DNA from: Yersinia thracica
GTDB taxonomy: Bacteria > Pseudomonadota > Gammaproteobacteria > Enterobacterales > Enterobacteriaceae
Direction: 5' to 3'
DNA length: 64,000 nt
NCBI RefSeq assembly: GCF_902170565.1
Contig: NZ_CABHXX010000002.1
Location: 1-64,000, forward strand
Shown here in pieces: positions 52,559-60,841 of this stretch. Made by a program: the position numbers and the translations under genes. The stretch's first letter is position 1, and every line of letters starts with the position of its first letter. The notes beneath the pieces were generated by a model. That model did no database searches, was not told where the DNA came from, and worked only from the letters and a program-made list of their open reading frames with translations.

Positions 52559-52897
52559 ATGAAGCTGGTTACCGTGGTTATCAAACCATTTAAGCTGGAA
52601 GATGTGCGTGAAGCCTTGTCCTCTTTAGGTATTCAAGGGCTGACTGTAACCGAAGTGAAAGGATTTGGTCGCCAAAAAGGGCATGCAGAACTCTATCGGG
52701 GAGCAGAATACAGCGTCAATTTCTTACCCAAAGTAAAGATTGATATCGCGATTGCTGATGATCAATTGGATGAAGTCATTGATGTTATCAGTAAGGCTGC
52801 TTATACCGGAAAAATTGGTGACGGCAAAATTTTCGTTGCTGAATTGCAACGTGTTATTCGCATCCGTACCGGCGAAACAGACGAAGCAGCACTGTAA
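52559..52897 (+). CDS. glnK: Nitrogen regulatory protein P-II GlnK
   Basis: A 112-residue PII trimer subunit. Tyr51 at the top of the T-loop (YRGAEY51SVNFLP) is the uridylylation site. The B- and C-loop segments TGKIGDGKIF near 83 and RIRTGETDEAAL at the end bind ATP/ADP and 2-oxoglutarate. It binds and closes the AmtB channel when nitrogen is sufficient. I chose the ATG at 52559 (MKLVTVVIKPF). The start at 52511 lies in the leader. Confidence 0.97.
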   Translation: MKLVTVVIKPFKLEDVREALSSLGIQGLTVTEVKGFGRQKGHAELYRGAEYSVNFLPKVKIDIAIADDQLDEVIDVISKAAYTGKIGDGKIFVAELQRVIRIRTGETDEAAL

Positions 52898-52933
52898 TTT
52901 GCAGGCTCAAATTTAGTGAATAGGGATGGGTTG

Positions 52934-54226
52934 ATGATGAAAAAACTTTTATCCGTGTTGGGCCTGAGTTCGGTAGCAATGCTGCCCTCTTTGGCAATGG
53001 CTGCTGCACCGGCGGTAGCTGACAAAGCAGATAATGCCTTTATGATGATTTGCACCGCGTTGGTGCTGTTTATGACGGTCCCCGGTATTGCCCTGTTCTA
53101 CGGCGGCCTGCTGCGTTCCAAAAACGTATTGTCGATGATGACTCAGGTCATGGTGACCTTTGCGCTGATTTGTGTTTTGTGGATTTTGTATGGCTACAGT
53201 CTGGCGTTCAGTACCGGCAACGCATTCTTCGGTAACTTTGATATGGCGATGCTCAAAGGTATTGGCCTGACGAGCTTGAGTGGCAGCTTCTACCAATATA
53301 TCCATGTGGCGTTCCAGGCTTCATTCGCCTGTATCACCGTTGCATTGGTGGTCGGTTCATTTGCTGAGCGTATCCGCTTCTCTGCGGTACTTATTTTTGC
53401 CGTGTTGTGGTTCACTTTCTCATACCTGCCAATGGCACACATGGTCTGGGGTGGCGGTTTCCTGGCACTGGACGGCGCTCTGGACTTTGCGGGCGGCACT
53501 GTGGTGCATATTAACGCCGCGATTGCAGGGTTGGTAGGGGCTTATTTACTGGGTAAACGTGCCGGTTTTGGTAAAGAAGCTTTCAAACCACACAACTTAC
53601 CGATGGTGTTCACCGGGACTGCAATTCTGTATATCGGCTGGTTTGGTTTCAACGCCGGTTCAGCTAGCGCCGCTAACGAAATTGCTGCATTAGCTTTCTT
53701 GAACACAGTTGTCGCGACAGCGGGCGCCATTCTTTCCTGGGTATTTGCTGAGTGGGCTTTACGTGGTAAACCCTCGCTGTTAGGTGCTTGTTCAGGTTGT
53801 ATCGCCGGTTTGGTGGCGATTACACCGGCGGCCGGGACTGTCGGTGTTGGCGGTGCGCTGATTATCGGCCTGGTGGGGGGGGTTGCCGGTCTGTGGGGGG
53901 TGGTTTTACTGAAAAAATGGCTGCGGGTGGATGATACCTGTGATGTGTTTGGTGTCCACGGTGTATGCGGGATCATCGGTTGTATCCTGACTGGCGTCTT
54001 CACCTCTGCTTCATTAGGCGGTACAGGTTACGCGGCTGGCGTCACCATGGGCCATCAAGTCGGTGTGCAGTTGTTCAGCGTGGGCGTGTGTTTGGTCTGG
54101 TCTGGTGTGGTTGCTTTCGTCGCCTACAAAATTGCTGACATGTTGGTTGGCCTGCGGGTACCCGAAGAGCAAGAGCGCGAAGGTCTGGATGTTAATAGCC
54201 ACGGCGAAAATGCCTATAATCAGTAA
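52934..54226 (+). CDS. amtB: Ammonium transporter AmtB
   Basis: Trimeric ammonium channel with eleven membrane helices, preceded by a signal peptide (about residues 1-22, ending SLAMAAA). It has the AFMMICTALVLFMTVPGIALFYGGLL start and the DFAGGTVVHINA segment, which contains the first twin histidine; the second is in VFGVHGVCGIIG. I chose the ATG at 52934, which gives 430 residues (E. coli 428) and follows a purine-rich GGGATGGG. The ATG at 52937 or the GTG at 52916 could also be used. It forms the glnK-amtB operon with 36 bases between. Confidence 0.96.
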   Translation: MMKKLLSVLGLSSVAMLPSLAMAAAPAVADKADNAFMMICTALVLFMTVPGIALFYGGLLRSKNVLSMMTQVMVTFALICVLWILYGYSLAFSTGNAFFGNFDMAMLKGIGLTSLSGSFYQYIHVAFQASFACITVALVVGSFAERIRFSAVLIFAVLWFTFSYLPMAHMVWGGGFLALDGALDFAGGTVVHINAAIAGLVGAYLLGKRAGFGKEAFKPHNLPMVFTGTAILYIGWFGFNAGSASAANEIAALAFLNTVVATAGAILSWVFAEWALRGKPSLLGACSGCIAGLVAITPAAGTVGVGGALIIGLVGGVAGLWGVVLLKKWLRVDDTCDVFGVHGVCGIIGCILTGVFTSASLGGTGYAAGVTMGHQVGVQLFSVGVCLVWSGVVAFVAYKIADMLVGLRVPEEQEREGLDVNSHGENAYNQ

Positions 54227-54268
54227 GTTAAGAATAGCAGCAGAATAAATAATAATGATGTAGCAAAA

Positions 54269-54298
54269 GAAGGGGCGATGGCGACATCGCCCTTTCTT
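54269..54298. terminator. Terminator between amtB and tesB
   Basis: GGGCGATG (54273-54280) pairs with CATCGCCC (54285-54292) around GCGA, with AGAAG/CTTTCTT extending the stem. It serves amtB on the plus strand and perhaps tesB on the minus strand. Confidence 0.8.
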
Positions 54299-54309
54299 AT
54301 TGATGGCGA

Positions 54310-55170
54310 TTACCGATGCAAACGAATTACACCTTCCTGCACGGTAGAGGCGACCAATACTCCCTCCTGATTATAGATTTGCCCGCGAACAAAACCACGG
54401 GCCCCAGAGGCTGAAGTGCTTTCTACTGCATATAGCAGCCAATCATCAAGACGGAATGGGCGGTGGAACCACATGGAGTGATCAATGGTGGCAATTTGCA
54501 CGCCCGGTTCAAGGAAGCCAATGCCGTGAGGCTGTAAGGCCGTTGGCAAAAAATTGAAATCAGAAGCATAACCCAGTAAATACTGGTGAACCCGCAAGTC
54601 ATCCGGCATTTGGCCATTGGCGCGGAACCAGACGTAGCGATTAGGTTCTGCTTTTGAACCTTGCAGTGGGTTATAGAATTTCACCGGGCGCATTTCAATC
54701 GGCTGATTGCCAATAAACTTCTCCCGCACTTTTTCGGGGATCAGATGAGCAAATTGGCGGGCAATCTCAGTTTCCGACATCAATCCTTCCGGTGGTGGGA
54801 TATCCGGCATAGTATTTTGGTGTTCAAAACCGATTTCGGGACTCTGGAACGATGCGGTCATATAGAAGATAGGTTTACCATTCTGAATCGCGCTGACCCG
54901 ACGAGCGCTGAAACTATTGCCATCGCGTAATGTTTCTACATCATAAATAATGGGTTTGCTGCTGTCCCCTGGGCGCAGAAAATAGCTGTGAAATGAATGG
55001 ACGAGCCGATCAGTAGGGACGGTTTGTTTCGCCGCATAAATAGCCTGACCGACAACCTGACCACCAAATACTTGGCGCAAGCCCAGATCTTCACTTTGGC
55101 CACGGAAGAGCCCTTCTTCAATTTTCTCCAAATCGAGCAGATCGAGCAGTTTTTCTAATGCCTGGGTCAT
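54310..55170 (-). CDS. tesB: Acyl-CoA thioesterase II
   Basis: Double-hotdog thioesterase that hydrolyses medium and long acyl-CoAs. The 286 residues equal E. coli TesB. Typical segments are the [23 protein letters not shown] start near 21, [22 protein letters not shown] near 58, and [20 protein letters not shown] near 231. The first ATG of the frame (55197) adds nine residues not in the family, so I chose 55170. Confidence 0.96.
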   Translation of the reverse strand: MTQALEKLLDLLDLEKIEEGLFRGQSEDLGLRQVFGGQVVGQAIYAAKQTVPTDRLVHSFHSYFLRPGDSSKPIIYDVETLRDGNSFSARRVSAIQNGKPIFYMTASFQSPEIGFEHQNTMPDIPPPEGLMSETEIARQFAHLIPEKVREKFIGNQPIEMRPVKFYNPLQGSKAEPNRYVWFRANGQMPDDLRVHQYLLGYASDFNFLPTALQPHGIGFLEPGVQIATIDHSMWFHRPFRLDDWLLYAVESTSASGARGFVRGQIYNQEGVLVASTVQEGVIRLHR

Positions 55171-55427
55171 GTTGTAGTCCCTGATGATTGAGTTCATACA
55201 CAGTGTGCGGAATCCATTAGGCGGTCGTCAATATATTGCTGTGAAACAGCTGTACAATTGAAGATAGCTTGATAAGGAATAGTCTGATAAATGGCTCAAT
55301 TGGGAGAGAACCGGCAGGGAGTAGAGGATTGTGCTATAATTAGCTTGCTAGGTGGTTGAAGCCACTTATTAAACGCCAACTCTTATGTGAATAGCTGGCA
55401 TCTTAATAATAAGAAGGAGTGCGACCT

Positions 55428-55952
55428 ATGAAGCCTTGGCAATCAAAAAAATTCTGGCAGATAGTAGGTGGGGCAGCATTGGTAGTCAGTTTAGCTGGGT
55501 GCGCCCACAAAGGGGCTGATGTTCCCGTTCCGGCATCCGCAGGAGCCGCTGCGGCACCTATTGCTCAACCTGCCGTGCAGGGAACAGTGAATATCCGCGA
55601 GCGTATTGCTTTGCCACATGATGCTATCGTCACGGTAACGCTGTCGGATGCTTCACTGGCCGATGCGCCGACTCGGGTTATTGCTCAAAAAGCAATTCGT
55701 ACTGAGGGTAAACAGGCTCCGTTTAGTTTTACCTTGCCGTTTAACCCAACTGAGATCCAGCCAAATGCCCGTATCATCGTAAGTGCGGCTATTACACGTA
55801 ATGGTCAGCTCCTGTTTATCACTGATACCATTCAAGAAGTGATTAACAACGGCACTGGCACTCAGGCGAATCTGCTACTGGTTCCAGTGACTTCTGTTGC
55901 AATTGAAACTGCACCTACAGCCACAACGACCGGTACTGGGACGATACAGTAA
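55428..55952 (+). CDS. ybaY: Lipoprotein YbaY
   Basis: A 174-residue predicted outer-membrane lipoprotein. The signal ends LAGC (Cys25), then an Ala/Pro-rich linker and a beta-rich domain (about 48-150; GTVNIRERIALPHDAIVTVTLSD). It matches the YbaY family. The ATG at 55428 follows AAGGAG. Function unknown. In E. coli the gene also lies between tesB and ybaZ. Confidence 0.92.
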   Translation: MKPWQSKKFWQIVGGAALVVSLAGCAHKGADVPVPASAGAAAAPIAQPAVQGTVNIRERIALPHDAIVTVTLSDASLADAPTRVIAQKAIRTEGKQAPFSFTLPFNPTEIQPNARIIVSAAITRNGQLLFITDTIQEVINNGTGTQANLLLVPVTSVAIETAPTATTTGTGTIQ

Positions 55953-55993
55953 TTATCACGTCGCTTTATGCGCTACAGTATTGAACTGTGGCG

Positions 55994-56425
55994 CTAAAGC
56001 TCACTGTAGCGCCAGCGATATTGCTGTAAATCAATGCGCCCCGCAGGACTTATTTCAATACCTTCAGCCAATAATGCATTTTTCTGTCGGAGATAATCTT
56101 CTCCGACTAACGATATTTCCCCGTGACGATTAATCACCCGATACCAAGGTAATGCAGAGCCTTCAGGTAAGCGTTTCAGAACACCGCCAACTTGCCGCGC
56201 GGCTCTGGGTGAGCCTATCAGCCGGGCAATATCGCCATAAGTGGTTACTTGCCCAAATGGAATTGCCGCCACAACGTGAAATACTCGCTGACGGAAGTTG
56301 TCGACTATTGGCTGGGGATTCTGCTCTGCTGTGTCATTTAGCGTTTCAGCGTCATCCAGGCTGGGTAGCTTAGTTCTTGGTGGTGTCACTGCGTCCTCTT
56401 TCTTATTGGGTATTTGTGTTAGCAA
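55994..56425 (-). CDS. atl: Alkyltransferase-like protein Atl (YbaZ)
   Basis: A 143-residue relative of O6-alkylguanine-DNA alkyltransferases that binds alkylated guanine but cannot repair it. The active-site PCHR motif of the true enzymes is PWYR here (LPWYRVINRHG): the Cys is Trp and the following His is Tyr. In E. coli Atl the motif is PWHR. It directs lesions to nucleotide excision repair. The N-terminal 35 or so residues are an extension relative to E. coli, and the true start may be downstream. Confidence 0.9.
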   Translation of the reverse strand: MLTQIPNKKEDAVTPPRTKLPSLDDAETLNDTAEQNPQPIVDNFRQRVFHVVAAIPFGQVTTYGDIARLIGSPRAARQVGGVLKRLPEGSALPWYRVINRHGEISLVGEDYLRQKNALLAEGIEISPAGRIDLQQYRWRYSEL

Positions 56426-56575
56426 ATAGTGTGGCGCTATAGAGAAAATGAGAGTGATATAAATAGAATGAGGATAATAAATAACATTATCAGCGATTTT
56501 TTTGCCACAAGAAAATAGATTTCGTCCGAAGCTTAAGTATGATGGGCAAGAAACAACCAGTTAGCGCGTGTTGTC

Positions 56576-56604
56576 TTGCTATTTCGAGGTCCATAGTCGA
56601 TAAT
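56576..56604 (+). promoter_or_regulatory. ffs: Predicted promoter of ffs
   Basis: TTGCTA (56576-56581) and GATAAT (56599-56604), spacing 17, about 40 bases upstream of the mature 4.5S RNA end. This leaves a short 5' leader for RNase P to remove. Confidence 0.7.
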
Positions 56605-56642
56605 GCCCACCGCTCCAGAGTACAAGGAGCCGTTAACGTCAA

Positions 56643-56756
56643 TGGAGGTCCTGTTGGTTCTCCCGCAACACTAACTTGTGAACTCGGTCAGATCCGGAAG
56701 GAAGCAGCCGTAGCAGGCGAGGTGTGTGCCGGGATGTAGCTGGCAGGGCCTCCACC
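56643..56756 (+). ncRNA. ffs: 4.5S RNA of the signal recognition particle
   Basis: The conserved domain IV core CAGATCCGGAAGGAAGCAGC and the GTGTGTGCCGGGATGTAGCT segment are present. The ends pair (TGGAGG near 56643 with CCTCCA near 56755) and close the hairpin, giving 114 nt, the length in E. coli. Binds Ffh to form the SRP that targets inner-membrane proteins. Confidence 0.96.
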
Positions 56757-56757
56757 A

Positions 56758-56786
56758 ATTTTGATGAGTCAATTCATTATCAAAAT
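56758..56786 (+). terminator. AT-rich hairpin after ffs
   Basis: ATTTTGAT (56758-56765) and ATCAAAAT (56779-56786) form a weak stem directly after the 4.5S RNA. It may be part of a transcription stop. Confidence 0.4.
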
Positions 56787-57211
56787 CATTTGGTCCATCG
56801 GCACTCTTAGCCGGCACGACAGTCGTTATGAACCAATAGCTATCAACTAATCCTTATCAACTAATCGTTATCAGCGATAAATCTTCCCCCCCAATTCCTA
56901 CAGTACTAAACAACCGTCCATTAGAATCAATACAAGAATTTTCTTATTTGTTTACAAATTGGGTTTTAATTTGCATTTTAGATTTAGCCAATAATTAAGA
57001 GTATTTCTAAATTATTAGCGATTAGGCGGATTTAATAAATTAAATAGCACAACAATACAGCATCACTTCAATGTTCTGATAAACCTCATTACTTCATCTA
57101 AACACGCTTCATTTAAACACAGATGCGCAATAACGCGGGATTAAAGTTAACCTTCAATACTTGGGTTTTTTACCTCAAATTAAACACTTACAACCCGCTA
57201 GTTGCATTGAA
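56787..57211. other. ffs-ymoA intergenic DNA
   Basis: No gene seen over about 425 bases. The DNA is AT-rich with scattered stops in all frames. Confidence 0.4.
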
Positions 57212-57260
57212 GCCGATAGCGATTATCGGCTCAACGTTGTGTGTCTTAACCAGCGTTAAG
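57212..57260 (-). terminator. Two hairpins after ymoA
   Basis: Perfect stems GCCGATA/TATCGGC (57212-57218, 57224-57230) and CTTAAC/GTTAAG (near 57245-57260) follow the ymoA stop. Neither has a T-run, so termination efficiency is uncertain. Confidence 0.4.
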
Positions 57261-57264
57261 CAGA

Positions 57265-57468
57265 CTATTTCACATGTTGCCAAACAGTAGGTGGGATTTT
57301 ATCATAAAGTTTATTCATTGTGAGCTCAGCTAAACGATGGTCTGCAGCTGAATAAAATAATTCCAGCTCATCATCTGAAAGTTCGTACTTATTCTTTTCA
57401 ATTACACGTTCTAATGTATCAATCGTTGTACATTTTCTTAAACGCATCAGGTAGTCAGTTTTTGTCAT
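57265..57468 (-). CDS. ymoA: Haemolysin-expression modulator YmoA (Hha family)
   Basis: A 67-residue Hha-family nucleoid protein. The full sequence corresponds to the Yersinia YmoA that I know ([15 protein letters not shown] onward). It pairs with H-NS and silences virulence genes such as yop and inv at low temperature. It is degraded by Lon and ClpP-dependent proteases, both encoded in this window (36873, 34562). It is downstream of ymoB, as hha-tomB in E. coli. Confidence 0.97.
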   Translation of the reverse strand: MTKTDYLMRLRKCTTIDTLERVIEKNKYELSDDELELFYSAADHRLAELTMNKLYDKIPPTVWQHVK

Positions 57469-57514
57469 GGTGAATCTTCTTCTCGATATAAAAATAATAT
57501 AGTGAAACTATCTT

Positions 57515-57883
57515 TTAAGTTTTCATCAGGGTACAGATGTATTCCCCTGAGAAAAGTCTGAATAAACGCTCTTTGGTTTTTTGCCAGCGACGCAATTCAG
57601 GATCATTGATCCCATAACTACTAAACAGAGTATATGTATCGTCTAAATATTCTTCCACTAACTCTGAAAAGTCGCCGCCATCTGGGTATTTTATTTTAAA
57701 ACTCATCACAAATGAAGCTATATGCTCGATCAAATCATTCAATTGCAGATTTACGGCAGAAGTCGGGTCATTTACCCAGCCATGGTGGCTGTCACCAAGA
57801 GTGGCAATGCCTTCATCATACAAACTCTCACATAGGAACTTCAATTGGGCAATATCATGCCGCTTCGGTGAGTACTCATCCAT
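57515..57883 (-). CDS. ymoB: YmoB/TomB-family modulator of YmoA/Hha
   Basis: A 122-residue protein of the TomB (YbaJ) family. In E. coli, TomB counters Hha toxicity. Features seen are the MDEYSPKRHDIAQLKFLCESLYDE start and the acidic C-terminal half (FSELVEEYLDDTYTLFSSYGINDPELRRWQ). It ends 46 bases before ymoA and forms an operon with it. Confidence 0.94.
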   Translation of the reverse strand: MDEYSPKRHDIAQLKFLCESLYDEGIATLGDSHHGWVNDPTSAVNLQLNDLIEHIASFVMSFKIKYPDGGDFSELVEEYLDDTYTLFSSYGINDPELRRWQKTKERLFRLFSGEYICTLMKT

Positions 57884-58041
57884 ATCATCCCCTCCGTAAA
57901 CGCTTAATTCGGTGTTGATAACACAATGTGAGTAGATCGGTAATCATATAAATGCAGAAGCTTATCGGTAAAGTAAATAAACTTTTCTTGCTATAAATAT
58001 AAATCATTTCTCCGCTCATCGCGCAACTTTATTACTTAATC

Positions 58042-58410
58042 TTACAATTCGTCAGCGGTTGAAGGTCTGTCATTGTTAATTATATCAAAAGTGATTTTTT
58101 CTGGGTGTACAATAAATGTTACAGTATTTGTTAGAGACTCTTCAGTATTGATATCTAAGCAGGGGTTAAAAATATACCACTGATAAGAGTAAGTCATTGA
58201 ATAACAGTTATCTTTCAAAACTATAATATTAAGAATTTCTAATGAGCCAGTGGTGTACTGGGCATTCTCCGAATAATACATTAACCCAGAAACCAAGCTT
58301 TCTTCAATTTCACCTATGTTATTCTTGATAACATTCTTCAGTAATGAAATCGGGTAACGCCCTGAGAAGAAGTCCCCAGCTATTTCATTGTTCATTAATT
58401 GTCCGCTCAT
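58042..58410 (-). CDS. Hypothetical small protein
   Basis: A 122-residue protein that I do not recognise. No signal peptide or membrane segment is evident. It contains mixed alpha/beta-like stretches and is AT-rich. The start at 58410 has no clear ribosome site, and a second ATG at 58395 (MNNEIAGDFF) is possible. It lies upstream of ymoB on the same strand, separated by about 158 bases. Coding status is likely because the frame is open and its residue use is protein-like, but it is not proven. Confidence 0.6.
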   Translation of the reverse strand: MSGQLMNNEIAGDFFSGRYPISLLKNVIKNNIGEIEESLVSGLMYYSENAQYTTGSLEILNIIVLKDNCYSMTYSYQWYIFNPCLDINTEESLTNTVTFIVHPEKITFDIINNDRPSTADEL

Positions 58411-58854
58411 GGTGACAAGATTAATTCATTAACACATTGCCATTGTTACAAAAAATGCGATGACATCTATCTTCAGTAACTATTAGCATGATTTGAATGA
58501 AAAATTTCAAAATTAATGAGATTTATCTGCTAAACCGCTTAGTTAACATAGAGTGAAATTATTAAGGTCGCGCTCAATAACACGGTTCGACAATAAAATA
58601 ACTTAAATAGAATTTTGCATATTTAAGATTATTACTGACGATTAACTCAGCCTACTGCTATTAATTTAGAATGCTATGCCGATTTTATCAAGAGGAGGGA
58701 CTCCCGTAAGGCTGGTTTTTTATTGTGTAAATTACCGTTTTGCGAGCATTAACGAAGAGTTCTGTCATTAGAGTATCAAAATCATGCCCATGCTCACCAG
58801 TAAGGCATGAGTAAAAATACTTTAATTTGCTGTAACTAAGTATGTTCGCACAGC
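58411..58854. other. AT-rich intergenic DNA
   Basis: No gene seen. Contains a stretch GAGGGACTCCC then GGTTTTTTATT near 58694-58723 that could be a weak terminator. In E. coli the acrAB region follows ymoB-type genes; here it is absent. Confidence 0.35.
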
Positions 58855-58924
58855 TTGTTTTATCAACGCAGATTGTTTTATCAACGCAGATTGTTTTATC
58901 AACGCAGATTGTTTTATCAACAGA
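58855..58924. repeat. 18-bp tandem repeat, nearly four copies
   Basis: TTGTTTTATCAACGCAGA is repeated perfectly three times (58855-58872, 58873-58890, 58891-58908), followed by a shortened copy TTGTTTTATCAACAGA (58909-58924). It is about 110 bases upstream of the zinc operon's Zur-like site. The unit contains TTGTTTTATCAA, a partial palindrome. Copy number could vary between strains. Confidence 0.9.
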
Positions 58925-59033
58925 ATCGGATTTTTATCCACCTCTGTTGATGCTGTATCGATATCCCGTCATGAATTGTTACCTTTGAAATGTCTATGGC
59001 AGAGATGCACACTTGAATTCAATCAAGCTATGT

Positions 59034-59052
59034 GATGTTATAATATATCATT
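59034..59052 (+). promoter_or_regulatory. Zur-like operator of the zinc ABC operon
   Basis: TGATGTTATAATATATCAT (59034 on) is an imperfect palindrome (14 of 17 positions symmetric in ATG...CAT) that closely resembles the enterobacterial Zur box (ATGTTATAATATNNCAT type). It overlaps a candidate -10 element (TGTTAT, 59036-59041, 17 bases from TTGAAT at 59013-59018), so Zur with zinc would block transcription. Confidence 0.78.
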
Positions 59053-59074
59053 TAATCACTTGCTCTTTTCTGAC

Positions 59075-59215
59075 ATGAATAAATTTTCTGCTCGGTTTAC
59101 CCCGCTACCACACTGGACGTTATTTTCACTTTCTTCCTTACAGCGCATTGTCGGTGTTGCCTTACTTTGCGTGTTGCTGTGGTGTGCCATTTATTGGGCG
59201 AATGTATTGCCATGA
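59075..59215 (+). CDS. 46-residue membrane peptide leading the zinc operon
   Basis: ATG at 59075, stop TGA 59213-59215. The N-terminal half is basic/hydrophilic (MNKFSARFTPLPHW) and the C-terminal half is one hydrophobic helix (about 24-43: RIVGVALLCVLLWCAIYWANV). The stop overlaps the ATG of the ATPase gene (ATGA), so translation is likely coupled. It has no clear Shine-Dalgarno sequence, and no family is recognised. It lies just downstream of the Zur-like operator and may be a small subunit, regulator, or leader peptide. Confidence 0.6.
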   Translation: MNKFSARFTPLPHWTLFSLSSLQRIVGVALLCVLLWCAIYWANVLP

Positions 59216-59940
59216 TAAATTTGAGAGATATTGAGATTGGATATGAAAATCGTGCCCTAACACCATCAATTAATGGTTGTTTTTCCGCCGGTTCGCTTAC
59301 TGCGATTATCGGAGCCAATGGGGCGGGTAAATCCACTTTGCTTAAAACTTTGGCGGGCTTACAACCCGCGGTCGCGGGGAAAATGACATTTACTGGCGGG
59401 AGATCCCCGCAAATGGTCTACCTTCCTCAACAAGCTGAGTTAGACAGGCAATTTCCTATTGTTGTCCAAGATGTAGTAGCGATGGGGTGCTGGCCACAAA
59501 GTGGATTACTGGGGGGAATTAATCACCCATCACGGCAACGAATCAAACAGGCATTAAGCGCAGTTGGTATGCAGGATATGACTCGCCAGCCGGTTGGTGA
59601 GCTTTCGGGTGGGCAATTGCAGCGGGTGTTATTTGCTCGTCTTTTAGTACAGCAAGCGCAACTGATTTTGTTGGATGAGCCTTTCACCGGTATTGATAGC
59701 CAAACTGTTGGGCTGTTACTTGAGATTATTCATCAGCTGCATAATGAGGGGAGAACCATAATTGCTGTCCTGCATGATATGTCGATGGTGGCGGACTATT
59801 TCCCTCATGCATTGTGGCTAACATCTCAAGGTTATTGCTGGCAATCCTCTGATCAGGTTTTAGCCCAGTGGCACCATTCTCAAGGTTCATCTTGCCCGTT
59901 TTCCACACAGCCCAACTCTCTGAGGGCAATCAATTTATGA
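59212..59940 (+). CDS. Zinc-type metal ABC transporter ATPase
   Basis: A 242-residue ATPase of the cluster 9 (zinc/manganese) group. Walker A is GANGAGKST near 37, the Q-loop is YLPQQAE near 75, the signature LSGGQLQR near 132 and Walker B LILLDEPF near 155, with the H-loop in VLHDMS near 187. I chose the ATG at 59212, which overlaps the small peptide's stop; the frame reads 15 codons further upstream but those lie in that peptide gene. The following permease overlaps by 4 bases. With the Zur-like site upstream, zinc is the likely substrate. Paralogous to ZnuC, not the standard znu locus. Confidence 0.88.
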   Translation: MINLRDIEIGYENRALTPSINGCFSAGSLTAIIGANGAGKSTLLKTLAGLQPAVAGKMTFTGGRSPQMVYLPQQAELDRQFPIVVQDVVAMGCWPQSGLLGGINHPSRQRIKQALSAVGMQDMTRQPVGELSGGQLQRVLFARLLVQQAQLILLDEPFTGIDSQTVGLLLEIIHQLHNEGRTIIAVLHDMSMVADYFPHALWLTSQGYCWQSSDQVLAQWHHSQGSSCPFSTQPNSLRAINL

Positions 59941-60794
59941 TATTGCTTCATTTACTTGTTGATCCCTTTCTGGATTTTGGCTTTATGCGCCGGGCATTGG
60001 TCGCGTGTTTAGCTCTGTCACTCAGTTCTGCGCCGCTCGGGGTTTTCTTATTATTACGACGAATGAGTTTAGTCGGTGATGCTCTGTCGCACGCAGTATT
60101 ACCAGGGGCGGCTATCGGATACCTAATTTCGGGTATGTCATTGGTGGCCATGGGCGTAGGGGGATTTATTGCCGGGCTGGCGGTTGCCATGATGTCGGGG
60201 TGGGTGAGCCGCCGAACGCTGTTAAAAGAAGATGCCAGTTTTGCCGGTTTCTATCTGGGTTCTTTGGCTTTAGGGGTCACGCTAGTCTCTTTGCGTGGTT
60301 CCAGTATGGATCTGCTCCATGTGTTATTCGGTTCTATTCTCGCTGTTGATGCCAACGCCATGACCATGGTCGGGGTAATCACCACTTTCTCTATGTTGGC
60401 TTTAGCGGCTATTTATCGCGCGCTGGTGGTGGAGTCATTTGATCCTGTTTTCCTGCGGGTCAGCATGGGGCGTTGGTTGATGGTGGTTCATGCGCTATTT
60501 CTGTCATTAGTCGTGCTTAATTTAGTGGCTGGATTTCAAATTCTGGGCACGCTGATGTCAGTCGGATTAATGATGCTACCGGCCGCCAGTGCACGTTTTT
60601 GGGCCAAAAACCTACCTCAAACCCTGGGCATTGCCATGGCGATTGGCATGATTGCCAGTCTCGTCGGGCTACTGTGGTCGTATTACGCCTCATTGCCAGC
60701 CGGGCCAGCTATTGTCCTGAGTGCCAGTCTAATTTTCTTTTTATCTATTTTATTTGGAACGCGCGGTGGAGTTTTAGCCACTGCGCGCCGTTGA
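59937..60794 (+). CDS. Zinc-type metal ABC transporter permease
   Basis: A 285-residue inner-membrane permease of the ABC-3 (ZnuB/MntB) family with about eight or nine helices. MSLVGDALSHAVLPGAAIGYL near 42-62 is the family signature. I chose the ATG at 59937 (MILLHLLVDPF), which overlaps the ATPase stop (ATGA). The longer frame back to 59868 is inside the ATPase gene. The binding protein follows 47 bases downstream. Confidence 0.9.
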   Translation: MILLHLLVDPFLDFGFMRRALVACLALSLSSAPLGVFLLLRRMSLVGDALSHAVLPGAAIGYLISGMSLVAMGVGGFIAGLAVAMMSGWVSRRTLLKEDASFAGFYLGSLALGVTLVSLRGSSMDLLHVLFGSILAVDANAMTMVGVITTFSMLALAAIYRALVVESFDPVFLRVSMGRWLMVVHALFLSLVVLNLVAGFQILGTLMSVGLMMLPAASARFWAKNLPQTLGIAMAIGMIASLVGLLWSYYASLPAGPAIVLSASLIFFLSILFGTRGGVLATARR

Positions 60795-60841
60795 GAACTA
60801 TTTATTATTATTGAGAACCCGAGTCATTAAAGGAGATTTAA

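Noticed and set aside
53542-54003. Minus-strand frame opposite amtB
   Set aside because: Pro/Ala/Thr-rich antisense shadow of a GC-rich membrane protein gene.
58855-58924. CRISPR array
   Set aside because: The 18-bp units are contiguous with no spacers and no cas genes nearby, so this is a simple tandem repeat.
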